A stretch of 48,059 nucleotides of DNA from assembly GCF_003670275.1 (NCBI RefSeq), contig NZ_QXJF01000017.1:1-48059 (forward strand), read 5' to 3'. Below, piece after piece: positions 9,004 through 15,969 of this stretch. Both the position numbers and the translations under genes were made by a program. Below the pieces are notes generated by a model that had not been told where the DNA came from, ran no database searches, and saw nothing but the letters and a program-made list of their open reading frames with translations. Numbering within the stretch: position 1 is the first letter of the stretch; each line of letters begins with the position of its first letter. Source of the stretch: Helicobacter labetoulli (GTDB lineage Bacteria > Campylobacterota > Campylobacteria > Campylobacterales > Helicobacteraceae).

Positions 9004-9450
9004 TTAGCTGTGCTTGTAAAGAGAGAAATTGTAGTCGATACATACCAAGTAGAATGTATCACCCTCCATGTAACCACAAGCTCGAAAGTCTTGACCACCA
9101 AAACGAAATACATTTGCGTGCTTTTTACCTAGATTCTCAAAAGAATTTTTCACAGCAATATTTGTGAAGCATGAAATATCCAAATGCTCGTGTCCGTATT
9201 CCGCATTCTTTCTTTGCCCTATAATCTCGCTCCAACTTCGCTGTGTCAAAAACAAAAAGAGTTTCATTAGTTTGGTATTGTATTTCTTGGCATTCTGCTC
9301 TCTGTAGAAGGAGTGGTTTTTACCAAGACATAACCCGTGCTTGTCGCATTCAATGACTTTTTCTAGCGATACAACACATCGCCCAGAATGCGTATCTCTT
9401 AGTCTATTTGTGATGATACTACCAGAGTTAGGCTTTTTAATTTTGGACAT
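9004..9450 (-). CDS. Putative toxin of a Panacea-type toxin-antitoxin pair
   Basis: 148 residues overlapping the upstream Panacea gene by 14 bp. Charged N-terminus, then SWSEIIGQRKNAEYGHEHLD and a C-terminal FRFGGQDFRACGYMEGDTFYLVC-type strand pattern ending near DYNFSLYKHS. That C-terminal pattern (R-F...G-x-x-x-GDxFYLV-D...LY) resembles RelE-like or related toxins found with Panacea antitoxins. Panacea domains are known to pair with many toxin folds, so the exact activity cannot be read from sequence. The overlap and order (antitoxin first) support the call. Confidence 0.6.
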   Translation of the reverse strand: MSKIKKPNSGSIITNRLRDTHSGRCVVSLEKVIECDKHGLCLGKNHSFYREQNAKKYNTKLMKLFLFLTQRSWSEIIGQRKNAEYGHEHLDISCFTNIAVKNSFENLGKKHANVFRFGGQDFRACGYMEGDTFYLVCIDYNFSLYKHS

Positions 9451-9904
9451 TCACATAAGGCTTAAAATATGATTTTATGTCTTCTAAGGGAATAAGTTTG
9501 TTTTGTCCTTTCTCATAATTGTTTTCCCAAGGGCTCTCATTGTGTGTTCTTTCTCTAAGCTTCCAAGCTGAATATTGCCCCATAACAGAAAAAACATCCT
9601 CTATAAGCTCTTTTGCATCTTTATACAGTAGGCTTATCTCGCTATCAGACATCGCGTATGTATTTGTTGGGATATAGATACCCTCGATATGCTTAAGGGC
9701 ATCATATATTTCTCTTACAACAGGTCCGTGCTCCCATGCTTCTATATTCTCCTCAAAAAGTGGCTTGTTAAACATTGCGGTATAGTATCCTTGAGCATAA
9801 TAGAGCAATTTTTGAAGCTTAAGTTTGGATAGATCTATTAGCTCATCTAGACACTGCTCTTTATTGAGAGTAATAAAATATCTTGCTACTTCTAGGGCTT
9901 TCAT
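9437..9904 (-). CDS. Panacea-domain antitoxin (PanA / GepA / DUF4065 family)
   Basis: 155 residues. The N-terminal ~100 residues are a typical Panacea domain: LSKLKLQKLLYYAQGYYTAM, EAWEHGPVVREIYDALK and the closing WENNY-like segment. This domain neutralises a range of toxins encoded beside it. AAGGAG precedes the ATG at 9904. The stop overlaps the start of the 148-residue putative toxin. A diverged second copy lies at 34675-35097, so the element carries two such systems. Confidence 0.8.
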   Translation of the reverse strand: MKALEVARYFITLNKEQCLDELIDLSKLKLQKLLYYAQGYYTAMFNKPLFEENIEAWEHGPVVREIYDALKHIEGIYIPTNTYAMSDSEISLLYKDAKELIEDVFSVMGQYSAWKLRERTHNESPWENNYEKGQNKLIPLEDIKSYFKPYVNVQN

Positions 9905-10234
9905 TATCTTCTCCTTTTAGAATATAAAAAGTCGCCTTAACTCCAAAACTACGCCACACTGAAGGATTGCGACACTAAGTGGAAATTATGTTTTTAAGTG
10001 TTTCTTTAATCTAAATGCCGTTATTGTATGATTATTTTCTTAATATCTACTGATTTTATAGTGTTTTGTTCTATACACACATATATATAATCGAGTAGCC
10101 TAAGCAAATGAAATGATGTATGTGGAAAAGCGTATCAAGCAGAAAGCTAGAGTCTGAGTATGAGGCTTAGAAACTCCAAGCAAATTCAAAAATGCCACCT
10201 ACCTAGAAAAGCGGTGGCACTTCGCCAAGAAGGG
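9905..10234. other. Intergenic stretch between Panacea pair and flotillin
   Basis: 330 bases without a convincing gene. The end near 9905 must hold the promoter and leader of the Panacea operon; two direct copies of GCnACACT (about 9952-9975) are possible operator half-sites. The other end holds the flotillin terminator at 10188-10219. Confidence 0.4.
10188..10219 (-). terminator. Rho-independent terminator after the flotillin gene
   Basis: On the minus strand TGCCACC (10219-10213), a 13-base loop, GGTGGCA (10199-10193), then TTTTT. A 7-bp stem and T-run placed just after the flotillin stop. Confidence 0.7.
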
Positions 10235-10984
10235 CTAGGCTCCCTTACTATTATCCCCTTGCCCCTTGATGGTGGTGAATTTCTTTAACAAATCTTTGCC
10301 CATATCTGTTTGAGCTAATCCTTCAAGCATAGCTCCCATACTCATACCACCCTTTGAGGATAAAATCTCTCCTACTTTGCTTATGCCATTTTGCACATCA
10401 CCGCCATTAGCGATGATTTTCATATCAGCACTCGCTAGGGCTTTAGCTTGTTCTATGCCTATTTTTTCATTTGCTTCTACCTGCCTAATGGTAACAAGAT
10501 ATTGTTGGTATCCCTCATTCTCGCCAATCTCTTTTGCAAGTGTGATTTGTGCGGTTACTGGAGCAAGCTCTTTTAGTTTTAAGGATTCAGCTTCAGCCGT
10601 CCCTATCTTAAGAATACCTTGCGATTCTTTGTCTTTCATCTCTAGCAATGCCGATGCCTCCAAAAACTGCCTTTCTTTGTCAGCTTCCGCACTTCTAATG
10701 GTTGCTGCTTTTCTAGCTTCAGCATCCAGCTCAATTTTCTTTTTCTCCTCTTCGGCTTTAACAATTTCAGCATCTTTATTAATTTCAGCTTGTTTTACTT
10801 TTTCAACACGAAGAACTTCCATTGTCTTTTCCTGAGTAGTTTTCTCTTGTTCTTTAATGGCTTGATTTGCCTGTTCTCTACTAATAGCAACTTCTCGCTC
10901 ATTCTCCACAGTTTTTAGCCCTATTGTTTTGTTTGCTTCTTGTTGTTTAACTTCTGTGGCTTGTTGAGCTTCAATTTCAGCCAT
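10235..10984 (-). CDS. Flotillin, C-terminal coiled-coil part (split gene)
   Basis: 249 residues from ATG 10984 (MAEIEAQQATEVKQQEANK). Long Ala/Glu/Lys heptad repeats with many EA pairs form the flotillin coiled coil, and the tail (GGMSMGAMLEGLAQTDMG) matches flotillin C-termini. The preceding SPFH part ends at a TGA that overlaps this ATG (ATGGCTGA). Removing one A of the CAAAATGG run restores one frame, ...KKEAQ-MAEIEAQQ. A single protein of about 465 residues, the usual flotillin length, would result. Either it is a frameshifted gene or two coupled parts. Confidence 0.7.
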   Translation of the reverse strand: MAEIEAQQATEVKQQEANKTIGLKTVENEREVAISREQANQAIKEQEKTTQEKTMEVLRVEKVKQAEINKDAEIVKAEEEKKKIELDAEARKAATIRSAEADKERQFLEASALLEMKDKESQGILKIGTAEAESLKLKELAPVTAQITLAKEIGENEGYQQYLVTIRQVEANEKIGIEQAKALASADMKIIANGGDVQNGISKVGEILSSKGGMSMGAMLEGLAQTDMGKDLLKKFTTIKGQGDNSKGA

Positions 10985-11633
10985 TTTGAGCTTCTTTCTT
11001 GTTATTTGCCACTTTGATACGACTTTCTTTTTCAATTTCAGAAATCTTTTTGTTCATAATATTGGCAATAACCTGACTTACCTTAGAGTCTCTAATATCC
11101 ATTAGCTCTATATTTTTTACAGGCTCAATACCCCAGTTTTTAAGCTGTTCTTTCACAGATTTTGTAAAGTCATCTCCAAGCTCTGAGCGCACTTGTAATA
11201 TATCCTCCAAATTTCGGCTTGAAAGAATTGAACGAATGGAACCTTGGACAATATCTTCAAGTTGTGTATGTAAGTCAGTGAAATCCCTTACTCTTTGTGC
11301 TGCTAGATTAGAATCATTAACCCTAAAAAAAGCTGTAATATCTACCACAAATGGCAATCTTCCTAAATCGTATGCTTCATATCCTTCAATTTGGATAGAG
11401 AATACAGATACAGGCAGGACAATCTTTGTAACACCTATGAGCGGAAACCACGATGGAAATTCATAGTATGTGTTACCATTGCCCGTATCTTTGCCATAGG
11501 AAAGAGTTTTCCTTGCTGATTGAACTATATGCACTTCATTTGTTGAGACAACTACTCTAAAAAACAATGGAATAGCTATCAAAAGTATTGCTGCCACTAC
11601 TGCGATGGCAATGCCTATGGATATAAATAACAT
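10977..11633 (-). CDS. Flotillin, N-terminal membrane and SPFH/band-7 part (split gene)
   Basis: 218 residues. Residues 1-25 are a membrane anchor (ISIGIAIAVVAAILLIAIPL). Then comes an SPFH/band-7 domain: YYEFPSWFPLIGVTKIVLPV, FFRVNDSNLAAQRVRDF, and DIVQGSIRSILSSRNLEDIL. It ends KESRIKVANNKKEAQNG at the frameshift described for the C-terminal part. Flotillins scaffold membrane microdomains; on plasmids their role is unclear. Transcribed from a TTGAAA promoter at 11693-11721. Confidence 0.75.
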   Translation of the reverse strand: MLFISIGIAIAVVAAILLIAIPLFFRVVVSTNEVHIVQSARKTLSYGKDTGNGNTYYEFPSWFPLIGVTKIVLPVSVFSIQIEGYEAYDLGRLPFVVDITAFFRVNDSNLAAQRVRDFTDLHTQLEDIVQGSIRSILSSRNLEDILQVRSELGDDFTKSVKEQLKNWGIEPVKNIELMDIRDSKVSQVIANIMNKKISEIEKESRIKVANNKKEAQNG

Positions 11634-11692
11634 TAATGCTCCTTTTGTGTTTGAAATATGTGTATGCGACTGGTTTTTGCATACTGAATGAA

Positions 11693-11721
11693 TCTTAACA
11701 GAAAAAGAGTATTTTTTTCAA
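11693..11721 (-). promoter_or_regulatory. Promoter of the flotillin gene
   Basis: Minus strand TTGAAA (11721-11716), 17 bp, TTAAGA (11698-11693). Same family as the other TTGAAA promoters with a weaker -10. Confidence 0.5.
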
Positions 11722-11760
11722 ATGGATAATTCAATTTCTCAATACAAATTCTACGCTATT

Positions 11761-12261
11761 CTAGTTATCGGTATTGGATATTTCTACAATAGAGACTATT
11801 TTCATAATCATATACAAACCATTTTTTCCGATTCCAAATTTACTTCTATCTCCTAATTCATTTTGGACGAGTCGCAAAATCTTCTCAATCATCTCAATGT
11901 CCGTTATAACACGACCATTCAGTTTGAGTGTATAGCACATAATCCACGCAGCTACCTTAAGAACACCATTCTGCATATCTTTCGAGTGTAATTCTTCTGC
12001 CAAAAAATAAGAGAACCAAGCATAAACCTTATAAAAATCTACACTTGTCACCCTACAGTCAAACTCTTTTAGATAGGCTATATAGTGCCTGATAGTTTTG
12101 ATAAGTGCGTTCTTAACATATTTGCCCTTAACCAAATCAATCTTATATTTTTGCCTATAGAACTTACATATCTCTTGTGCCTGAACACTAATAAGCCTTA
12201 CATTTTCAGAATCAAGAAACCTACTTTTTCTTGTTTCTGCACCTTCAGAATTGTTTGTCAT
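11761..12261 (-). CDS. Hypothetical protein, second gene of a coupled pair
   Basis: 166 residues, mostly helical, with Cys/Tyr-rich segments such as QEICKFYRQKYKIDLVKG and VDFYKVYAWFSYFLAEELHS. The start overlaps the 3' end of the 77-residue gene by 17 bp; AAGG lies seven bases upstream. No known family. A small acidic gene followed by an overlapping larger gene is the usual toxin-antitoxin layout, but there is no diagnostic motif. Confidence 0.55.
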   Translation of the reverse strand: MTNNSEGAETRKSRFLDSENVRLISVQAQEICKFYRQKYKIDLVKGKYVKNALIKTIRHYIAYLKEFDCRVTSVDFYKVYAWFSYFLAEELHSKDMQNGVLKVAAWIMCYTLKLNGRVITDIEMIEKILRLVQNELGDRSKFGIGKNGLYMIMKIVSIVEISNTDN

Positions 12262-12478
12262 CTAAAAACCTTCGAAGCATTTCATCTTGTCTTTTTTGAG
12301 CCACAGTGTCTCCATCGGCAAGCTTCAGGTAATGTTCTTTGATGCTTTGGTTACAATGGTTTTCAATTTTTCCAATATTTAGAGATTCATCGTAGTCAAA
12401 AGCCTCAACAATAGCCTCTTTGACTATTTCCTCCACATTTAGTTCTTCAAAGTTTCTTTCAAGATCCTGACTGCTCAT
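12245..12478 (-). CDS. Small acidic protein, antitoxin-like partner
   Basis: 77 residues from ATG 12478 (GGAAGG eight bases upstream; a GTG at 12487 is the alternative). Very acidic N-terminal half (NFEELNVEEIVKEAIVEAFD), ending QDEMLRRFLDDKQF. It overlaps the 166-residue gene. No recognised domain. Size and charge fit an antitoxin, which is inference only. Confidence 0.5.
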   Translation of the reverse strand: MSSQDLERNFEELNVEEIVKEAIVEAFDYDESLNIGKIENHCNQSIKEHYLKLADGDTVAQKRQDEMLRRFLDDKQF

Positions 12479-12561
12479 ATTTGCCACCTTCCTTTATGTG
12501 ATACTCCTTTACAATAAACAAAGACTAGCATTTTGTTAATTATATGTGGCTTAATTCAAGC

Positions 12562-12894
12562 CTACTCACAAACAAATCTTTCGCTATTTCCATTGTCAAG
12601 GAATATTTCAGCCGTTGTATCCGAGTAGGTTGTTCCTACTATGTTGCTTCTATCGTATGTGGCGATAGTTTCTCCATTGCAAAATATCCTTGTTCTATTT
12701 GCTGGAACAAGCAATGTAGGCACACCGCCATCTAAGACAAATAGCTTTTTGGTTTTGATGAGATACAATGCCGATAGATTCCAGATAACTAACCAGAAAA
12801 CGCATATTCCAACTACAGTTATAATGAATTTTGTTAAGGTGTTGGATATGGCACTTTGGTTTTGAATGTTTTGTATAGTTGATTGTTTTAACAT
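12562..12894 (-). CDS. Membrane-anchored small protein with CNG...VCE domain
   Basis: 110 residues: a transmembrane segment at about 25-45 (FIITVVGICVFWLVIWNLSA), then a small extracytoplasmic domain with TRIFCNGETIATYD and a final FVCE. The two Cys may form a disulfide outside the membrane. A paralog at 42599-42883 shares the WNL-LYLI membrane end, RI-(F/Y)-CNG-xx-IAT-D and VCE. AAGGAG precedes the ATG. Function unknown. Confidence 0.65.
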   Translation of the reverse strand: MLKQSTIQNIQNQSAISNTLTKFIITVVGICVFWLVIWNLSALYLIKTKKLFVLDGGVPTLLVPANRTRIFCNGETIATYDRSNIVGTTYSDTTAEIFLDNGNSERFVCE

Positions 12895-13083
12895 TTTTCA
12901 CTCCTTTGCTCACCTTTGTCTGCATTGTAGCCATTTTACACAAGAAAAGCAACAAATATTCACTACAGCTTAAGGAAGCCTGTGGCAGAATTGTGAATAC
13001 AAAAAAAATAACAGGAAAGGACACACAAGGAGTTGAAGGAGCCAGTTTTAGCACTGATAGACAAGGTCAGTGGTTGCAATGCA

Positions 13084-13191
13084 ATGGTTTTGCTGGTTAT
13101 TATTATTGCACTTATTTCATACTACTTTATTGTCAAAATGATGTTAGCATATTGCGAATCCACAAAAAAAGAAAAAAGGCGAAAAAAATGA
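13084..13191 (+). CDS. Tiny membrane protein, 35 residues
   Basis: ATG 13084 to TGA 13189-13191: MVLLVIIIALISYYFIVKMM followed by a basic tail STKKEKRRKK. One membrane helix with positive inside tail. The stop overlaps the start of the next tiny gene (AATGA). The upstream AAGG lies in the loop of a CACTGA/TCAGTG hairpin, so its translation may be controlled. I could not test homology. Confidence 0.4.
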   Translation: MVLLVIIIALISYYFIVKMMLAYCESTKKEKRRKK

Positions 13192-13286
13192 TAGAGTTGT
13201 TGATTGCTTCGATATTTGGCTGGGTATTAGGCTATATCTTAGTCTCATATACAGGAAGCCTTGCTAGATCTAAGGACAAAAAATGA
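13188..13286 (+). CDS. Tiny membrane protein, 32 residues
   Basis: ATG 13188: MIELLIASIFGWVLGYILVS then YTGSLARSKDKK. One membrane helix and a short basic tail. It overlaps the 35-residue gene by ATGA and the 161-residue gene by ATGA, so the three are coupled. A longer frame starting at 12879 is unlikely because it lacks a ribosome site and its first part is not protein-like. Confidence 0.45.
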   Translation: MIELLIASIFGWVLGYILVSYTGSLARSKDKK

Positions 13287-13768
13287 TAGTTGGAGCCATC
13301 TTATTCTTTGTTTTTGCCTCATTTTTCTATATCAAGGGCGTGAAGAAATTCTTGGAACAAAAAGATTTTTTTGAAAGGATTGAAGGCTCAAGGTTTTTCT
13401 CCGAAGATACAAAGAGATATGCTATGTTCTTGCAAAAACAGAGTATTTCACCCATATTTGGTTTTACTATGATGTTTGGTATGATTTTTTATCCACTACT
13501 ACACAAAATCAATGGCAAAAAGGCAAAAACATACAGGCAAGATCGCATAAGGAGATTAGTTGCGTGGAGATTTTTGGAGATTAACACCTTGAGCACACCG
13601 CACTTTTATGTTATAGGAATCTTGGCGCTTCTTGTGTATTTGTTTGTAGCCTCAACCTGTCTTCTTTTGACAGCTAATCTCAAAAGGTTGTTTAATGGAA
13701 TTGTTTCGTTCCCAAACAACCTGATAGATGACATAGGCTTCTCTGTGAGAGCCGAAAAACTAAAATAA
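13283..13768 (+). CDS. Three-helix membrane protein, 161 residues
   Basis: Membrane helices at about 2-18 (IVGAILFFVFASFFYIKG), 55-70 (ISPIFGFTMMFGMIFYPLL) and 110-132 (YVIGILALLVYLFVASTCLL), with charged loops between. Third gene of a coupled chain of membrane proteins. No family recognised. The next gene begins ten bases on with GGAG before it, so the antitoxin-like and GNAT genes may be in the same operon. Confidence 0.6.
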   Translation: MIVGAILFFVFASFFYIKGVKKFLEQKDFFERIEGSRFFSEDTKRYAMFLQKQSISPIFGFTMMFGMIFYPLLHKINGKKAKTYRQDRIRRLVAWRFLEINTLSTPHFYVIGILALLVYLFVASTCLLLTANLKRLFNGIVSFPNNLIDDIGFSVRAEKLK

Positions 13769-13777
13769 GGAGTTAAA

Positions 13778-14014
13778 ATGACACAAGCTATGCTAGAGCC
13801 GATTGTATTGTATGACGGAAAAAGAGGAAGCAAAAAGAAGCTGGAGGAAGCATTTCGCCTAGCAGAATCTGAAGAGACAATGGCGAAGGTTAGAGCCTCA
13901 AATGAAAGAATGCGTAAAATGGTGAAGGAAATGGGACTTGAGTTTAAACCATTAACAAAAGAAGAATCAGATCGGCTGTGGAATGCGCTTTCGAATCATA
14001 AGTCTCAGCGATGA
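13778..14014 (+). CDS. Small helical protein, possible antitoxin of the GNAT gene
   Basis: 78 residues, helical and charged (EEAFRLAESEETMAKVRASN, ERMRKMVKEMG). ATAAGGAG precedes the ATG. It overlaps the GNAT gene by 32 bp. GNAT toxins are usually encoded after a small antitoxin that overlaps them, and this one fits by size and place but lacks a recognisable ribbon-helix-helix motif. Confidence 0.5.
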   Translation: MTQAMLEPIVLYDGKRGSKKKLEEAFRLAESEETMAKVRASNERMRKMVKEMGLEFKPLTKEESDRLWNALSNHKSQR

Positions 14015-14519
14015 GCTAGAATCTGGAGTTTCTATAGAAAGCATAGAAAGTGCTTTAAGCTTTTTTGCTTGTTCTAAAAATCCAGAGCTAGAAATTTTCT
14101 TGAAACAGAAAGCTATTCAGTTTGAAAAGTCTCATCGCTCAAGAACATTCATTCTTGTGTCCGAAACAATGATAGAAGGCTTTTTCACACTCTCGCTCAA
14201 TATTCTCAGGACAAAAGGCTTGAGCAACACAAGAGCCAAAAAACTCAATCCAAAACATAGCAAAGATGACGAGGATATACCTTGCTTTCTTATAGGACAG
14301 TTTGCTAGAGCTGACGACTCTAAAATGAATGGTGCAAATATTCTCAACACTTCTTTGTTCATTTTAGAACAAGCAAGAAAGTTGCTAGGCACAAAATTTG
14401 TGATGCTAGATTCTGTGAATGAAAAGAAGGTGCTAGATTTCTATAGGAAAAATGGTTTTGTCGCGTTGAATGAAAGCGATGAAGCCGTGTCTGTGAAAAT
14501 GGTGAGAATGTTTGATTAA
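13983..14519 (+). CDS. GNAT-family acetyltransferase, possible toxin
   Basis: 178 residues. The opening FFACSKNPELEIFLKQKAIQ is typical of GNAT proteins of mobile elements that begin with a F-x-C-x-x-x-EL-x-x-FL-xx-A pattern. The C-terminal half has FVMLDSVNEKKVLDFYRKNG followed by FVAL, the usual final strand-helix of the fold. The acetyl-CoA loop is not canonical (GQFARADDSKMNGA). Likely to acetylate a small-molecule or tRNA substrate as in TacT-type toxins, but this is inferred. Start overlaps the 78-residue partner. Confidence 0.6.
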   Translation: MRFRIISLSDELESGVSIESIESALSFFACSKNPELEIFLKQKAIQFEKSHRSRTFILVSETMIEGFFTLSLNILRTKGLSNTRAKKLNPKHSKDDEDIPCFLIGQFARADDSKMNGANILNTSLFILEQARKLLGTKFVMLDSVNEKKVLDFYRKNGFVALNESDEAVSVKMVRMFD

Positions 14520-14535
14520 AAATAGTTTCGAGCTA

Positions 14536-14565
14536 TTGACTCTGTTAATCTTTTTCGGCTAAGAT
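14536..14565 (+). promoter_or_regulatory. Promoter of the putative structured RNA
   Basis: TTGACT (14536-14541), 18 bp, TAAGAT (14560-14565), just after the GNAT stop codon. A good sigma70 match with no reading frame directly after it. Confidence 0.5.
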
Positions 14566-14572
14566 CCAACCA

Positions 14573-14879
14573 TAAATTTTTTTTATTTTTTCTGTTTTCA
14601 GGAAAAATCTATCGCCTCTCAAGGTCTAAGCTTTACTTTTTCACAGAGCGCGTTGCAGTCATGAACTGCAAAAACATGCCCGATGGCATCTAGAGCATTT
14701 CAAAAGGATGATAGTTCTGCTTAATCAACAGAATGAAACTAGATAGGGGTGTAGGAAAACCTACGAGCCGTCAGAAGTAGATTATTTTTTAAATATCTAC
14801 AGTCCTAAGAGACAACTTAGGAAGGATCTCATTAGAGAGATCACATCAGGGTAACTATGCCTTTTTTTAAGGCTTTTTT
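14573..14879 (+). ncRNA. Putative structured non-coding RNA, about 300 nt
   Basis: Bounded by a promoter (14536-14565) and a terminator (14859-14879). It holds a row of perfect hairpins: TTGCAGT/ACTGCAA (14653-14671), ATGCC/GGCAT (14676-14689), TTCTG/CAGAA (14715-14733), GTAGG-AAAA-CCTAC (14751-14764), GTAGAT/ATCTAC (14777-14800), CCTAAG/CTTAGG (14804-14821) and GATCTC/GAGATC (14825-14842). There is no convincing reading frame. It does not look like RNase P, tmRNA, 6S or SRP RNA. Its class is unknown to me. Confidence 0.55.
14859..14879 (+). terminator. Terminator of the putative structured RNA
   Basis: GCCTT (14859-14863), loop TTTTT, AAGGC (14869-14873), then TTTTTT. Confidence 0.6.
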
Positions 14880-15115
14880 ATCCTTATTCCGCACATTTGA
14901 AATCCCCACAAATCTTTATGTTTTTTGGTGCAAATCTCCTTTACTGGAGAGGATTTCTTGTGCGATGATGAATATTCCAAAGAGGGATACAATTATTTAT
15001 CCCTCGTGGGATTTGTGCGTATCTTTCCTTGGAGTGTTTTCACTCTAGGGTAGAAAATATCCTTGCGACATAGAAATATGTTGCTAAAAAATGATAGAAT
15101 AGGAGGAGAAAAAAA
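14880..15115 (+). other. Structured leader upstream of the DUF1640-like gene
   Basis: 236 bases with more hairpins: CTCC/GGAG (about 14937-14948), GAGGGATA/TATCCCTC (14982-15005), GAGTG-TTTT-CACTC (15032-15045), and GCGACATA-GAAA-TATGTTGC (15065-15084) directly before the ribosome site GGAGGAG. It could be an independent RNA or a long 5' leader. A 63-residue frame (14857-15048) crosses it and is treated as doubtful. Confidence 0.45.
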
Positions 15116-15469
15116 ATGAAGGGAGTTGCGATGAATAATGCAACAGGGATTAACAAGCTAGACTTTCTAGTCGAAAATCTTGTTAAGAAAATCAATAGTA
15201 AGGGCGAAATCAATAAAGATGAAGCTATGATTATTATTGATGAAGTTTTGGCAGAAGGAGAAAAGGTCGCTAAAAAAGTGGCTGAAGATTCTGCTGCAAC
15301 AAAGGACTTTGTTCGTGCGGAAATTGCTGAAGCGAAACTTGGACTCAAGCAAGATATTGCTGGAGTCAAGCAAGAAATTGTAGAGGTGAAAGCAGATTTG
15401 CTAAAGTGGTTTGTGGGAACACAAATCGCAGTAGGTGGGTTTGTAGTCGCACTCATCAAGCTTCTCTAA
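15116..15469 (+). CDS. DUF1640-like coiled-coil protein with C-terminal membrane anchor
   Basis: 117 residues from ATG 15116 (GGAGGAG seven bases before; ATG 15131 with GGGAG is the alternative). Middle part AATKDFVRAEIAEAKLGLKQ continues as repeated D/Q-I-x-x-V-K heptads, then a tail helix LLKWFVGTQIAVGGFVVALI. This order of coiled coil and a short C-terminal helix is typical of small DUF1640 (CCDC90-like) bacterial proteins. Function unknown. A strong hairpin follows the stop. Confidence 0.65.
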   Translation: MKGVAMNNATGINKLDFLVENLVKKINSKGEINKDEAMIIIDEVLAEGEKVAKKVAEDSAATKDFVRAEIAEAKLGLKQDIAGVKQEIVEVKADLLKWFVGTQIAVGGFVVALIKLL

Positions 15470-15475
15470 ATATTC

Positions 15476-15496
15476 CCAAACCCTCTCCGGGTTTGG
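15476..15496 (+). terminator. Hairpin after the DUF1640-like gene
   Basis: CCAAACCC (15476-15483), loop TCTCC, GGGTTTGG (15489-15496): perfect 8-bp stem just after the stop, followed by a T-rich stretch. Confidence 0.6.
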
Positions 15497-15545
15497 AACC
15501 TTTCTAAATATTTCCCCTTATTTTTATCAATTTTAAGAATATTCC

Positions 15546-15588
15546 CATAGGGATTTGATTTTTTCAATAATCCCTATGTGGATTATTG
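15546..15588 (+). promoter_or_regulatory. Two mutually exclusive hairpins in a leader
   Basis: Stem A pairs CATAGGGATT (15546-15555) with AATCCCTATG (15569-15578). Stem B pairs CAATAATCC (15565-15573) with GGATTATTG (15580-15588). They share bases 15569-15573, so only one can form at a time, as in attenuators and riboswitch expression platforms. They lie in the 206-base leader of the 81-residue gene. No known ligand-binding motif recognised. Confidence 0.45.
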
Positions 15589-15675
15589 TCATTTTCAAAT
15601 CTCTTTGGGAGTATTTCTCCAAGCCCTGTAAAATTTTAAGTCTTGTTCTGGGGTGGCAAGCAAAAAGGATTTGAG

Positions 15676-15921
15676 ATGATAAGAATCAGAGACACATGGA
15701 AAGACACAAAAGGAAATAGTTGGGATACCCAACTATTTAGCAAAGAAGAAGCTGCAAAGGCGGCTGCATTCTTGGCTAAGGCAATTAGATATTGGGAGCT
15801 GAACCAAGAAAGCATGGAGTTCAACCCATACTGCATGATGCACAATATGAGCATAGAGGGGGCGATCTCTTCTTATAGAAAGGAAAGAGATGAATATCTC
15901 TTTTGTATATTCCACAAGTAG
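15676..15921 (+). CDS. Hypothetical 81-residue protein with hairpin-rich coding sequence
   Basis: Starts MIRIRDTWKDTKGNSWDTQL; AAGGA lies upstream of ATG 15676. The sequence KEEAAKAAAFLAKAIRYWEL suggests a helix; no family known. The coding DNA contains perfect inverted repeats: AAATAGTTGGG/CCCAACTATTT with a 3-base loop (15714-15738), AAAGAGAT/ATCTCTTT with a GAAT loop (15884-15903), and ACAAGTAGGC/GCCTACTTGT (15914-15937) that spans the stop codon. It shares this trait with the next gene. Confidence 0.55.
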   Translation: MIRIRDTWKDTKGNSWDTQLFSKEEAAKAAAFLAKAIRYWELNQESMEFNPYCMMHNMSIEGAISSYRKERDEYLFCIFHK

Positions 15922-15969
15922 GCTCATGCCTACTTGTCGCATTTCTAAGTAGGCTTAGTCCTACTTAGA
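15914..15969 (+). repeat. Paired 10-bp hairpins over and after a stop codon
   Basis: ACAAGTAGGC-TCAT-GCCTACTTGT (15914-15937) is followed by TCTAAGTAGG-CTTAGT-CCTACTTAGA (15944-15969). The two share the AAGTAGG/CCTACTT core, so they look like a duplicated hairpin. A further stem CCCGAAAGGGC/GCCCTTTTGGG (15976-16012) follows. Confidence 0.6.

Noticed and set aside
9952-9975. Direct GCnACACT repeats as an attachment site
   Set aside because: Too short and no second copy elsewhere or integrase gene seen.
12879-13286. 135-codon plus-strand frame
   Set aside because: No ribosome site at its start and the first 100 codons are not protein-like; only its end (13188 on) is accepted.
14857-15048. 63-codon frame starting MPFFKAFL
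   Set aside because: It starts inside the terminator hairpin of the putative RNA and is rich in Phe/Leu from T-runs. Kept as doubtful because AGGG lies upstream and nearby genes are also hairpin-rich.
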